From positions 74,066 through 138,065 of the forward strand of contig JBMNJE010000010.1 of assembly GCA_050951505.1 (NCBI GenBank): a DNA stretch of 64,000 bases. Direction: 5' to 3'. The position numbers and the translations under genes were made by a program. Positions 1-9,166 of this stretch are shown in pieces. The notes below the pieces were generated by a model that did not search any database, had not been told where the DNA came from, and saw only the letters and a list, made by a program, of their open reading frames with translations. Source of the stretch: DUOA01 sp012839095 (GTDB lineage Bacteria; Bacillota; Clostridia; Caldicoprobacterales; DTU083). The first letter of the stretch is position 1. Each line of letters starts with the position of its first letter.

Positions 1-1654
1 CTTTCAGCTCTGCCTCACTGGGAGCGTCAGCAGCCGGCATCGCTTTTTGGGGATGAACCGTGGAACCGCATACAGGGCAGGGTTCGCCTTCCTCCAGTGA
101 GGCTGCAAGAAGTCCCGCCTGCTCGCGGAAAAAGGCAGCTTCCTTTTCACTGAGCTCCTTGCTTAAAGCCTGGAAGTCTGTCTCTGTCTTTATAAAATGC
201 CTCTGCAGCCCGGCGCTCTCATTTTGAAGCTTGTCCAAGGTAAGCAGAGAATCCTGCAAGTCAAGCAGCCCTGACTGGGTGGACTGCAGCTCTTTTCCGG
301 CCTGTTCACAGGCTGCTGCTTTTACTTCCGCATCGGCAAGCAGCTCCAATTCCTGATTAAGCTTGTCTTTCCGCTCCAAAAGATCGGCTTTTTGCTGCCG
401 GAGCTTTTTCAGTTCTGAGCTGATTACCGATTGCCCTTTTGCCAGCTCTTCCAGTTCTTTTTCAAGTTTCTCGGCGGCATCATAGTTGGGAAGCAGCTTA
501 GTCAGCCGGTCAATATCGGAAGTAAGCCTGTCGCGTTCTCCTTCTCTTCCCTTCTCAGACTCATAGGCAGTTTCGGCCGCTTTCAGTTCTTCTGTCAGTT
601 TACGAATACCGGTATCCAGATCTGTTATATCCTGTACCAGCTTTTGTTCGGCTTCCTTTTCCCTGAGATATGCGGTTTCCAGGGGAGAAACGCTGTAAAG
701 TGCTTTTTCTGCATTCTGCAGTGCCTTTATTTCAGCCTTGTGCTCCTCCCGGCGGCCGGCCAGGACTTTTTGCTTTTCTTGGGCAGCCTGCAAATCATCA
801 AAGGCTTTATTTATATAAGCAGCCTGTGTAATCAAGGCTATCTGTGCAGTCAGGGCTCTGTCCAGCCTGTACGCCTTATTTTTAAGGCTGTCCATCGCTT
901 CAGTGTCTGATTTAATCAAGGCCTGCAAATCCACAAGTATATCCTCAGCACTGTGTATACCGGCTGTCTCAATCCTTGCTGCCAGTTCCTGTCCCTGTTC
1001 ATTATCAGGGCATGTGATCCCGGTGATAAACTGAAGGATGCTCTGTTCAGCGCTCTCGCAGCGATCTCTCGCTTCGCGTTCCCTATCCTTCAATAAGCGC
1101 TGAACCGTCAGATAAAAATCGGTATTGAATATGCGCCTGAAAATTTCCCCCCGCTCTTTGCTGTCTGCAAGCAAAAGCTGAAGAAATTCCCCCTGAGCTA
1201 TCATGGCTATCTGCTTGAACTGGCGATAGCTGATGCCTAAAATATCTGTGATCCTTGCAGTGACATCCCGGTAACCGGTGATAAGGTCTCCGTCAGGCAG
1301 GTACAGAACGGCGTCTGCACCTTCCGTTGTCATCCCGCTGCCGCTCTTCCTGGGCCGCTCATAGCGGGGATTTCTTCTTACGCGGTATGTCCTGCCTCTG
1401 TGCAGGAAGGTGAGCTCTACATAAGTCTCGGTGTCAGGTCTTGCAAAATCACTGCGCAGGGTGTCGGCAGTCCTGGTGCTGCCGCTGGCCTCTCCAAAGA
1501 GTGCAAAGGATATGGCATCAAAAATCGTCGTTTTGCCCGCACCTGTATCACCGGTTATAAGGAACAGGCCCTGACCGCCTAAAGCCGTAAAGTCCAGCTC
1601 CGTCCTGCCGGCATAGGGACAAAAGGCACTCATCACTATTTTTATCGGCTTCAT
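1..1654 (-). CDS. sbcC: SbcC exonuclease ATPase subunit, 5' part only (runs off the left edge)
   Basis: This is the N-terminal half (about 551 residues) of the SMC-like ATPase subunit of the SbcCD nuclease, which opens DNA hairpins and processes double-strand ends in the cytoplasm. The protein starts MKPIKIVMSAFCPYAG and has a Walker A motif (GDTGAGKT) near residue 35. A long charged coiled coil follows, and a CPVC zinc hook lies near residue 525. The second coiled-coil arm, Walker B and signature motif lie outside the window. The ATG at 1654 is preceded by AGGAGGT inside the end of sbcD, and the two genes are separated by only 3 bp, so they are translated as an operon. Identification is firm; the gene is cut only by the window edge. 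Confidence 0.95.
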   Translation of the reverse strand, partial: MKPIKIVMSAFCPYAGRTELDFTALGGQGLFLITGDTGAGKTTIFDAISFALFGEASGSTRTADTLRSDFARPDTETYVELTFLHRGRTYRVRRNPRYERPRKSGSGMTTEGADAVLYLPDGDLITGYRDVTARITDILGISYRQFKQIAMIAQGEFLQLLLADSKERGEIFRRIFNTDFYLTVQRLLKDREREARDRCESAEQSILQFITGITCPDNEQGQELAARIETAGIHSAEDILVDLQALIKSDTEAMDSLKNKAYRLDRALTAQIALITQAAYINKAFDDLQAAQEKQKVLAGRREEHKAEIKALQNAEKALYSVSPLETAYLREKEAEQKLVQDITDLDTGIRKLTEELKAAETAYESEKGREGERDRLTSDIDRLTKLLPNYDAAEKLEKELEELAKGQSVISSELKKLRQQKADLLERKDKLNQELELLADAEVKAAACEQAGKELQSTQSGLLDLQDSLLTLDKLQNESAGLQRHFIKTETDFQALSKELSEKEAAFFREQAGLLAASLEEGEPCPVCGSTVHPQKAMPAADAPSEAELK

Positions 1655-1657
1655 CTT

Positions 1658-2803
1658 TTAGCAACCTCCTGCCTGTTCAAAAATATCTTCCATCACTTTG
1701 GTCTGCTCAGGAGTCAGCTCATTGTTATTCTGCAGCTCATAAAAGGCAGCAAACAAATCCATTGGATTTTTGCCGGAAACATCTTCAGAAGCAGCAATCT
1801 GGGAATAAGAAGCCTGTCCGGTGCGGCTGTTTTCAAAATCCAGGCCCATGAGATTGGGATATACCTGGCGCAGCTGACCGATTGCGTCATAAATTTCCTC
1901 TTCATCCGTAAGAATGGCCAGTATATAATCCTCTGTACCGGCGGCTTCTTCCCGGCCTGTACGCAGCAGTTCTTCAATCGGTCCCTTGATAATTCTGAGA
2001 TCATGAAGGGGAGTAAGCGGGTGCTTGCTGATTGTAAGCTCGCCTTTCGGGCCAAGCTCCAATTGTGTTACTGACTTCTGATGATGTGCCTCAGAAAAGG
2101 AATATTTTATAGGGGAGCCGCCGTAGCGGACACTATCCCGTCCGATGCTCTGGGGTCTGTGCAGATGGCCCAGGGCAACGTAATCAAAAGGGTCGAAGGC
2201 TGATACATCAACAGAATCCAGCCCGCCCACAGACAGGCTTTCCGATTCAGAGCGCTCGGGCTGCCGGGCTCCGCTGACCACAAACTGATGCGCCAGCAAT
2301 ATATTTCGTTCATGTTCATTTATATCCGCCGAAGAAATCACCGCCCGCACGGCGTCATCATAGGTTTCCGGCGGATCTTCAAAATAAGGTTTTACTGCAG
2401 CAGGCTTAAGAAAGGGCAGTAAGTATATGTTGACCCTGCCGTGTTCATCCTCCAGTGTAACCTTTTTCAGAGCACCGTCAAATCCCCCGGCTATATGAAG
2501 TCCGTTTTTTTGCATGATACGGCTTCCAAAGCTTAAGCGTTCAGGAGAATCATGATTACCGGATATCATGAAAACAGACTGTCCGAGCACAGTCAATTCT
2601 GTCAGGAACTCGTCAAGCAGTTCCACCGCTTCGGCAGAAGGCTGGCTCTTATCGTAGACATCTCCGGAGATAAGAACACCATCCGGTTTTTCCCTGCAGG
2701 TTATCTGCAGTATCTGCTCCAATATATGTTTTTGATCCTCAATCATATTAAAACCGTTTACTCGTTTTCCGATATGTATATCAGCAATGTGCAAGAGTTT
2801 AAT
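1658..2803 (-). CDS. sbcD: SbcD exonuclease, metallophosphoesterase subunit; probable ATT start codon
   Basis: This is the nuclease subunit of SbcCD, a calcineurin-like phosphoesterase that uses Mn2+ for 3'-5' exonuclease and hairpin endonuclease activity. Visible metal-binding motifs are HIADIHIGK at the N-terminus, GDVYD, GNHDS and GHLH. A C-terminal capping region is also present, and the length (381 residues) is normal. Family members start M-K-L-L-H-I-A-D. Here the matching codons are ATT AAA CTC TTG CAC, with ATT at 2803 in the Met position. A GGGGGGTG sequence (2818-2811), able to pair fully with the anti-SD using two G-U pairs, sits 7 nt upstream. The next alternative, TTG at 2794, is 16 nt from it. 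It is followed directly by sbcC. Confidence 0.93.
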   Translation of the reverse strand: MKLLHIADIHIGKRVNGFNMIEDQKHILEQILQITCREKPDGVLISGDVYDKSQPSAEAVELLDEFLTELTVLGQSVFMISGNHDSPERLSFGSRIMQKNGLHIAGGFDGALKKVTLEDEHGRVNIYLLPFLKPAAVKPYFEDPPETYDDAVRAVISSADINEHERNILLAHQFVVSGARQPERSESESLSVGGLDSVDVSAFDPFDYVALGHLHRPQSIGRDSVRYGGSPIKYSFSEAHHQKSVTQLELGPKGELTISKHPLTPLHDLRIIKGPIEELLRTGREEAAGTEDYILAILTDEEEIYDAIGQLRQVYPNLMGLDFENSRTGQASYSQIAASEDVSGKNPMDLFAAFYELQNNNELTPEQTKVMEDIFEQAGGC

Positions 2804-2993
2804 TGCAACACACCCCCCGGCTCTTTGAATCAGAACATGTGAAAAATCTCTGTATATTTAATTATATATCCATACAGGTAGTAAAACAATAAATTCCGGC
2901 AGAATCCAATACTTACCGCAGGCTCTGTCCTTTCCTGCTGAATTGTGCTATACTCAGGTAAGAAATTACAGAAAAAAGACAAAAGGACGCAAT

Positions 2994-3656
2994 ATGGCTT
3001 TTTATACCTATATACTGAGATGTGAGGACGGCAGCCTTTACACCGGCATAACCACGGACCTTGTCCGCCGCTTTGCCGAACACAGGGGGCAGGGCTTAAG
3101 AGGGGCGAAATACACTGCTTCCCGCAGGCCGGTTCGCTGCGAGGCAGCCTGGAAAACGCCTGACAGATCCCATGCCTCAAGGCTGGAATACCGCCTAAAG
3201 AAACTTACCAGGCAGGAAAAGGAACGGTTGATCCGGGGTGAAGAACCGGACGGTCTGATTCCCCCGTCATGCACAAGAATTCAAGTAACTGATAATGGAG
3301 GAATTGTAATGCTGTTTGTCTGCTATCCCAAGTGCACCACCTGCAAAAAGGCGCAGGCCTTCCTGGACTCCAGGGGAGCGGCATACCAAACCCGCGATAT
3401 AAAAACAGAGAATCCCACTGAGGAAGAGCTGCGGGACTGGCATAAAAAAAGCGGCCTTCCGCTTAAGCGATTTTTTAATACCAGCGGGCAGCAGTACAGA
3501 GAGCTGGAACTATCAAAGAAGCTGCCCTCCATGACTGAGGATGAGCAGTTTGCACTGCTTGCTTCCAGCGGAATGCTGGTGAAACGCCCCATTCTGATAG
3601 GTGAAGGCTTTGTACTGGTGGGTTTTAAAGAGGCTGAATGGGAGGCCAGGCTGTAG
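2994..3656 (+). CDS. GIY-YIG nuclease-domain protein fused in frame to an ArsC/Spx-family thioredoxin-fold protein
   Basis: This is one open frame of 220 residues with two normally separate proteins. Residues 1 to about 90 form a complete YhbQ/UPF0213-type GIY-YIG domain (YTYILRC, YTGIT, catalytic-type RR, H and E in SRLEYRLKKL). Residues 106-220 form a complete ArsC-family protein of the Spx/YffB type with a CTTC motif near its start and a KRPIL segment typical of the family. The linker has no stop codon, but GGAGG lies 7 nt before an ATG at 3309, exactly where a free-standing ArsC-like protein would begin. The second half can therefore be made alone as well as fused. The ATG at 2994 was chosen because the domain starts there and AAAGGA precedes it. 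Functions are unproven: probable nucleic-acid cleavage, and redox or regulatory function. Confidence 0.85.
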   Translation: MAFYTYILRCEDGSLYTGITTDLVRRFAEHRGQGLRGAKYTASRRPVRCEAAWKTPDRSHASRLEYRLKKLTRQEKERLIRGEEPDGLIPPSCTRIQVTDNGGIVMLFVCYPKCTTCKKAQAFLDSRGAAYQTRDIKTENPTEEELRDWHKKSGLPLKRFFNTSGQQYRELELSKKLPSMTEDEQFALLASSGMLVKRPILIGEGFVLVGFKEAEWEARL

Positions 3657-3677
3657 GTATTAGATACGACAAAAATT

Positions 3678-3705
3678 ACGCCTGCATTAATATGAATGCA
3701 GGCGT
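3678..3705 (-). terminator. Rho-independent terminator for the cohesin gene (minus strand)
   Basis: Perfect 11-bp arms ACGCCTGCATT and AATGCAGGCGT flank a 6-nt loop. On the minus strand the hairpin is followed by AATTTTTG, so it terminates the cohesin gene that ends at 3729. The plus-strand side has only a short T run, so termination of the GIY-YIG gene here would be weaker. Confidence 0.75.
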
Positions 3706-3728
3706 TTACTGTCGGTGAATCTGCCTGT

Positions 3729-4739
3729 TTAACCTGTATGTGTTCCGCTTTTACTGCTCTTTTTTATGCCTTTGTTATTAAGTAAGTATATCAATATGAT
3801 ACCTATCAGTATTAACAGCAGAGCTATTGTTGAATACATCCATAGGTTAACCTCACCTGCAGCTGATGATTCCTCCTCTTTTGGATCTTTTTCAACCGGT
3901 CCTTCATGGTCTGGTTCTTCAGGTGTATCGTCACCTGTTTCATCATCCGGACCAGCTTCACCCGGTTCATCAGAAGGAATCAAATCTTCAGGCTTCATGG
4001 TTTCTTCAGGTTCCTCAGAAACTCCGGGTTCCCTGGTATCCCCCGGTAATTCCGTTTCGCCAGGTGTTTTAGCCGGTTCCTGTGTTGGCTTTATAGTAGG
4101 TTTTGCCGTTGTGACAGGAGATGGGGTTGGTTTTGTAGTTGAAGTCGGTTTTGGGGTTGGCTTTACTGTTGGAGTCGGTTTTGGAGTCGGCTTAACGGTC
4201 GGGGCAGGAGTCGGTTCAAAGGTTGGAGCCGGGGTCTGAGCATCTGTAACATTGAGCGTAGTCACATATTCCGTGTTGTAATGTATTTCTTTTATTTCAC
4301 TGTTTACTGCTTTAACATTGGAAAGTCTGATCTCTGCAGGTCCTTTTTGAAGAGCCTTGAAAATGATTTCCATGACAGGAATCTCGTCAATTCTGTCCTT
4401 TGAGGGTTTTTTGTTGATAAAAGGATATATCAGGGTTCCGTTTTCGAAATCTTCAACCTGCCCCCCGAATACGCTCATGTCTTCATCAATATTGATGCCG
4501 TTATTCACAATCTGAATTCTGTCGGCATCAAATTCCAGCATGAATTGCAAACCAAACAGGTCGACAGCATTTAAAACTTTGACATATACCTTGAATGTTT
4601 CATTGGTACTTACACAGGCAGCATCATTCTGCACCATAACTATAATCTCTGTATCACCCTGGGCATGAGCGGTTTTCATGCCTAAAGAAGACAATAATAC
4701 TATGGAAGCAATAATCAGCATAACTATTGTCTTTTTCAT
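3729..4739 (-). CDS. Membrane-anchored cohesin-domain protein
   Basis: This secreted surface protein of 336 residues starts at ATG 4739 (AAAGGAG 8 nt upstream). It has a signal peptide (about residues 1-27, ending in AHA), then a single cohesin-like module (about 30-165). A long low-complexity linker rich in Thr, Pro and Lys (repeats of the form KPTPKPT) and then an acidic Pro/Glu stretch follow. The C-terminus has one strong transmembrane helix (ALLLILIGIILIYLL) and a short basic tail. Cohesins bind the dockerins of enzymes, and the upstream gene on the same strand encodes a dockerin-bearing enzyme, so this is probably its docking site on the cell membrane. There is no LPXTG sorting signal or SLH domain. 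The cohesin assignment rests on pattern similarity and should be tested by structure. Confidence 0.8.
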   Translation of the reverse strand: MKKTIVMLIIASIVLLSSLGMKTAHAQGDTEIIVMVQNDAACVSTNETFKVYVKVLNAVDLFGLQFMLEFDADRIQIVNNGINIDEDMSVFGGQVEDFENGTLIYPFINKKPSKDRIDEIPVMEIIFKALQKGPAEIRLSNVKAVNSEIKEIHYNTEYVTTLNVTDAQTPAPTFEPTPAPTVKPTPKPTPTVKPTPKPTSTTKPTPSPVTTAKPTIKPTQEPAKTPGETELPGDTREPGVSEEPEETMKPEDLIPSDEPGEAGPDDETGDDTPEEPDHEGPVEKDPKEEESSAAGEVNLWMYSTIALLLILIGIILIYLLNNKGIKKSSKSGTHTG

Positions 4740-4831
4740 AGCTACTCTCCTTTTAAATATCTGCTGCCGGACCGAACCGGCAGCAGATAATATCATCGAC
4801 TAAGGTTTATACGCCAATCAGTACTTTTCTG

Positions 4832-7800
4832 CTACTGCATAAAAAGCCTTTTTGCAACATATGCAATATCGGTAATGTCAATTACGCCATCATGATCCAT
4901 ATCGAGCGCTTCATCATACAATCCCATGTCCCCAATGATGTCGAACGCTTTGGCAACCAGAGTCAGGTCGGAAAGACTTAATTTCCCATCCCCGTTAACA
5001 TCTGAATTGGCTATTGCCATCCTTATTTCATAGTCACTCTCTGTTACATATTCATTAAGAGTGGAATCAGTTGCTTCTGAACCTCTCAGAAGTATAGTCA
5101 ATGCCTGTCCCGCTGTATCTCTGGCAGCAAAAACGATTCTGGCCATATCAATGTCCCCCGTCAGGCCATCCGCATTCTGCAACAATGTGCCAAGGAAACC
5201 TATGGACCCGGAGTCCTTATTGTCATCATGCAACAGAACGAATCCCAACTCATCAAAGACTTCATTGAATATAACTTCCCTGAATTCAAGCAGTTCCTGG
5301 TCAAACTCAATATCCATTCTGAAGCTGTAAAGATCCACCATCTCCCTTACACTTACAGTTACAACAACCTCTTCTCCGACTTCTGTAATGTATGGCTCAT
5401 ACGTAAGTACAAATTCCGGGCTTATGAGGGCACTCTTTGTTTGTGAGTAAAGCCAGTTAATAACCTCCTGATTCTCATAAGTCGGTACCCAGGAGAAGTG
5501 TGCATTGGGAAGCACAGTGCCTGCCGGATACTCAGTATACAAGACATTGCTGCCAATAGCCCTGAGAGCATCAACCATTTCTCTCGATCTTTCAACAGGA
5601 ACAGTTCCATCATCTTCAGCATGGAATACCCAAATAGGCAAGTCTTTTATTGGTTCCACATTGCCCGGGGTACCTCTCCCGCATATTGGAATTGCAGCTG
5701 CAAACAAATCAGGATTGTTCTGAATTAAGGACCATGTGCCGTTACCACCCAACGACAATCCGGTTATATAAATCCTGTCAACATCTATTGGGTGTGTTGA
5801 TGCTAATTCATCTATAAGGCTTAAAAGCGAATTATATACTCTGGCTGTATTCCAGTTGTTACCTGCCGGTGCTTGTGGAGCAATAACAAAAGCTGGATTT
5901 GCCGCCTGATTTTCAGGTAAGGCCCACACCACAGCTCCTTTGTTGGCAAGGATCTGGACATCATTATCGCTTCCACGTTCTCCGGAACCATGGAGGAATA
6001 TTACCAATGGATATTTTTCTCCCGGCTCTGTTGTTGGGCTAAAGAAACGATAATTCAATGTAAAGTCATACTCTTCATTATAATGTGATAGTCTTTGGAA
6101 ATCCTCAACAACAAGATTAATCTCATCAGTGGAATTCATGGCAACATCGGAAGCCTTAATAATTTCACCGCTTACAGTATTTATATCCTTCTCCTGGTAA
6201 ACTTGGTAATCAGGCTCAGGCCTGAAATTCAACCATGTATCAAAACTGTATTCCAGTGTACTTGCATTATCGTCATTCTCATCCAATTCTATAATTACAT
6301 ACTTACCGTTTACAGGTTCATCTGTCATAGACGGAGAAGTGTTGGTGTACACTCGGGTTACGGTTCTTGGATCCTTACTATCATACAACATGGTTCCAAT
6401 AACAGAGTAGCAGGAGTCGTCAAGGCTTTCATTATCAATAACTTCATCATATTCCAAAGCTGCTGCCATTACCTTTTCTCCATAAGGTGTAACTTCAGTT
6501 ATCAGTGTAATGCTTTCTACCCTTTCTTCTGCAGGATCAAAGCCAGGATCGGATGTAGTCTTGAAATCAAGCAATGTGAGAGAATACCCGGGTACTATCT
6601 TGGTATAAATCTCGCCTTCCACAACATCCTCAGTGGGGCCTGGCAATAATTCTCTTGCCACGTCCGGCATTAATTGTCCGTTATAGTATACATCTTTGTC
6701 GGTTAAGCTTCCGTTCTTTGGCTTCATTTCATAAATTTCAACTGAGGCTCCGTCTATATCAATCCCATCAATTGAAATATTGACATTCGTTGGAGCTGCC
6801 TCTTTATTTATAATAACAACCTGAACTGAACCGTCATCTTTTCTTGAAGCATAGGAGGACAGCGAGAGCCTCTCTGTATCTTCATCAAGTCCTGTCACAT
6901 TAAGCACTTGATCCCCGGAGGCGGTCCATATCGGTAATATGAAATATGTGGGGGTTGGGGTTTCTGCCGGTCTGTCTTCACCGACGCCATACAGCAATCC
7001 CCAGTTTCTGGATGCTGAATGAATGCATCCGAAAAGAGCAACAGACTGCACACCGGAATTCCTGTATGCTCCAAGCAGGTCGGCCATTCCTAAAGCACCT
7101 ATCATATTCGCATTGGTACCGCTGCCACCCCAGGTACCGATGGCAACACTGGTCTCAGTAATAAATAAGGGAAGATCCCTTGTGTCATTTTCATCCAAAA
7201 CTCCCTGAATGAAGTCCATGGCTCTGTACCATTCATCCTGAGCACTGCTTTTGATAAAATCCCATGTAGCGGAGCCTTCCGGATAATAATGGAGAGATAC
7301 GGCATCTACCTTGCCGTTACCGTATACATTACCGAAAGACTTCAGGAAGTAATCCAAAATGCCGACTCCCCACCAGTACCAGGTATTGGTTGAGGCAGGT
7401 CCCATGACAACGGCATCTGGATCAACGCTTTTTATAGCATCATAGTGTTCCTCATAAATATCCAGATACCATGCAAATTCATGCAGCCTTTGAGGATCCC
7501 ACAGGTCAATATCGAGCTCATTGCCAATCTCCCAGAATGGAACATTTACATTATTATCGATGCAGTATTGAACCCAATCTGCAATATGCTCACCGGAGGG
7601 ATCATTTCTGTCTCCGTTGTCATTTACCTCATTTGTAGTGGGATTTGTCTGCAACATTATTGCAGCACCTACTCCATTGGCATAATCCCTCAAAGCCAAG
7701 GTGTCGGTGGTAGTCCAATCTGTCTCCTGGGCCCAATCATACCAGTTGCCTGGTTCACCTCCCGGGAAACGCAGATAATCTATACCGGTCTGCTTAATGG

Positions 7801-9166
7801 CGTGCATACTCTCCGGACTTCCCTGGATGTCATCCCAAAATGCAACATAATTTATTCCCCAGAAGGGATATCGTATATCATTGATTACGTTATCGTACTC
7901 TACAGTAATGCTCAATCCGTCTCCCGGAACTTTTGCTGCAAGAAAATCTGCAATAGCATTATCCAGATCAGTTATTGCCTGGTTTATAACAGCTTGTGTT
8001 GCTGATTCATCCAGCAAAACCGATGTTGCCTGCGTAATAGCTGCCATCAATATGGCTTTTGAACCTGCAGCATATTGACCGGGCTCGGTCCCCTCAACAG
8101 CTGAGTCATGAAGCAAAGTGGCATCCTCAATTTTCTGCTGAAGACCGGTTTTATCTATATCAAAACCAACTGAAATACTATCCATCCATATATCTATTGG
8201 ATTTTCACACCACAGCTGAACACCTAATCTGGCAAGGGGAGTATTGTAATTTTCAGGTATTTTAAGCTTTACTTCAAACCACTGGCCTCTTGGATGCAAT
8301 TCCACCCAATTTGACTGCCAGTTCCCCCAGTTTCTATCCATGCAGTATGGAGAAATCACGACTACTTCATCGGGATCACTTTCTTCAGGAAGAAAGAAAT
8401 GATACGTTATTGTCATCCCCGGCTGTATTGCACTTCCCGGGCTTTCCTTCCCTATAGAATAAAAAACATCACCTTCCATGGCTAGCTTGACAGAATACTC
8501 GCCAAGATAACTTCTTGTATTGTCTCTTACAAGCACACCATCTTCATCAACCCAGAAATCATGAAGGCCAGTTTCAAAATTAAAAAGAGAGTCATCCGGC
8601 TCAACAGGATCACCAGGATCGCCGGGGTCATCATCAAATCCGACGGTAATGCTGTCCATCCATATTTCAATGGGGATATCCGTCCATATCTGAACACCCA
8701 GTCTCTCCAATGAATTAAACCCTGAAGGTATTTCAAGCTTCAGCTCAATCCACTCATCTTTCGGAGGCTCCCATACCCAGTCAGAGTGCCAGTCATAACT
8801 ATAGTTCATTATGTATGGAACGAGCAATGTTTCTCCACCGGATGGAATATAAAAGCGATAGGTGATCGTCATCCCAACCGAGCCCGGAGGCGATTGTACA
8901 CCTAAAGTATAATAATCTTCTCCTTCCAGAGTGATTTTCATGGAGTAGTCTCCTGCAAAACTTCTGGTGTTATCTCTGCTTACAGAAATACCTCCGGTTC
9001 CATGCTCACCATCATCATGCCAGAAATCATGCAGACCGGTTTCAAAATTATAGAGCGAATCATCTGCTGCTTGTGCAAAGACATAGCCTGCAGGTACAAA
9101 TAATGTAATCAGCAAAGTACAGATTAAAACCATTGAGAGAAATTGACTTGTTTTTCTCTTTGTCAT
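4832..9166 (-). CDS. Large secreted modular enzyme: CBM-like repeats, clan GH-A hydrolase, esterase, cohesin-like module, dockerin
   Basis: The protein has 1,444 residues. A signal peptide occupies about residues 1-33. Two homologous beta-sandwich (CBM-like) repeats (about 36-178 and 192-335) both begin with FNFETGLHDFW or YNFETGLHDFW. A FIVAR-like helical segment (about 340-415) follows. The glycoside hydrolase barrel (about 420-760) has a probable acid/base Glu in WEIGNELD (about 550) and a nucleophile Glu in ITETSV (about 669), typical of clan GH-A (GH39, GH44 or GH51-like). An alpha/beta-hydrolase esterase (about 1030-1245) carries the elbow GLSLGG (Ser about 1137). A cohesin-like module (about 1250-1385) and a dockerin with two Ca-binding repeats (DVNGDGKLSLSD, DMDHDGVIDITD) complete it. 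It probably cleaves a decorated hemicellulose and removes acyl groups. The exact GH family and substrate cannot be fixed by eye. Confidence 0.85.
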   Translation of the reverse strand: MTKRKTSQFLSMVLICTLLITLFVPAGYVFAQAADDSLYNFETGLHDFWHDDGEHGTGGISVSRDNTRSFAGDYSMKITLEGEDYYTLGVQSPPGSVGMTITYRFYIPSGGETLLVPYIMNYSYDWHSDWVWEPPKDEWIELKLEIPSGFNSLERLGVQIWTDIPIEIWMDSITVGFDDDPGDPGDPVEPDDSLFNFETGLHDFWVDEDGVLVRDNTRSYLGEYSVKLAMEGDVFYSIGKESPGSAIQPGMTITYHFFLPEESDPDEVVVISPYCMDRNWGNWQSNWVELHPRGQWFEVKLKIPENYNTPLARLGVQLWCENPIDIWMDSISVGFDIDKTGLQQKIEDATLLHDSAVEGTEPGQYAAGSKAILMAAITQATSVLLDESATQAVINQAITDLDNAIADFLAAKVPGDGLSITVEYDNVINDIRYPFWGINYVAFWDDIQGSPESMHAIKQTGIDYLRFPGGEPGNWYDWAQETDWTTTDTLALRDYANGVGAAIMLQTNPTTNEVNDNGDRNDPSGEHIADWVQYCIDNNVNVPFWEIGNELDIDLWDPQRLHEFAWYLDIYEEHYDAIKSVDPDAVVMGPASTNTWYWWGVGILDYFLKSFGNVYGNGKVDAVSLHYYPEGSATWDFIKSSAQDEWYRAMDFIQGVLDENDTRDLPLFITETSVAIGTWGGSGTNANMIGALGMADLLGAYRNSGVQSVALFGCIHSASRNWGLLYGVGEDRPAETPTPTYFILPIWTASGDQVLNVTGLDEDTERLSLSSYASRKDDGSVQVVIINKEAAPTNVNISIDGIDIDGASVEIYEMKPKNGSLTDKDVYYNGQLMPDVARELLPGPTEDVVEGEIYTKIVPGYSLTLLDFKTTSDPGFDPAEERVESITLITEVTPYGEKVMAAALEYDEVIDNESLDDSCYSVIGTMLYDSKDPRTVTRVYTNTSPSMTDEPVNGKYVIIELDENDDNASTLEYSFDTWLNFRPEPDYQVYQEKDINTVSGEIIKASDVAMNSTDEINLVVEDFQRLSHYNEEYDFTLNYRFFSPTTEPGEKYPLVIFLHGSGERGSDNDVQILANKGAVVWALPENQAANPAFVIAPQAPAGNNWNTARVYNSLLSLIDELASTHPIDVDRIYITGLSLGGNGTWSLIQNNPDLFAAAIPICGRGTPGNVEPIKDLPIWVFHAEDDGTVPVERSREMVDALRAIGSNVLYTEYPAGTVLPNAHFSWVPTYENQEVINWLYSQTKSALISPEFVLTYEPYITEVGEEVVVTVSVREMVDLYSFRMDIEFDQELLEFREVIFNEVFDELGFVLLHDDNKDSGSIGFLGTLLQNADGLTGDIDMARIVFAARDTAGQALTILLRGSEATDSTLNEYVTESDYEIRMAIANSDVNGDGKLSLSDLTLVAKAFDIIGDMGLYDEALDMDHDGVIDITDIAYVAKRLFMQ

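Noticed and set aside
431..910. Plus-strand frame of 159 residues at the left edge
   Set aside because: Antisense of the coiled-coil part of sbcC, whose Walker A and zinc hook are clear.
3766..4239. Plus-strand Gly/Val/Ser-rich frame opposite the cohesin gene
   Set aside because: It is the antisense of the Thr-Pro-rich linker; low complexity, no SD.
7445..8005. Plus-strand frame of 186 residues inside the modular enzyme gene
   Set aside because: Shadow of the glycosidase gene on the minus strand; no SD or recognisable domain.
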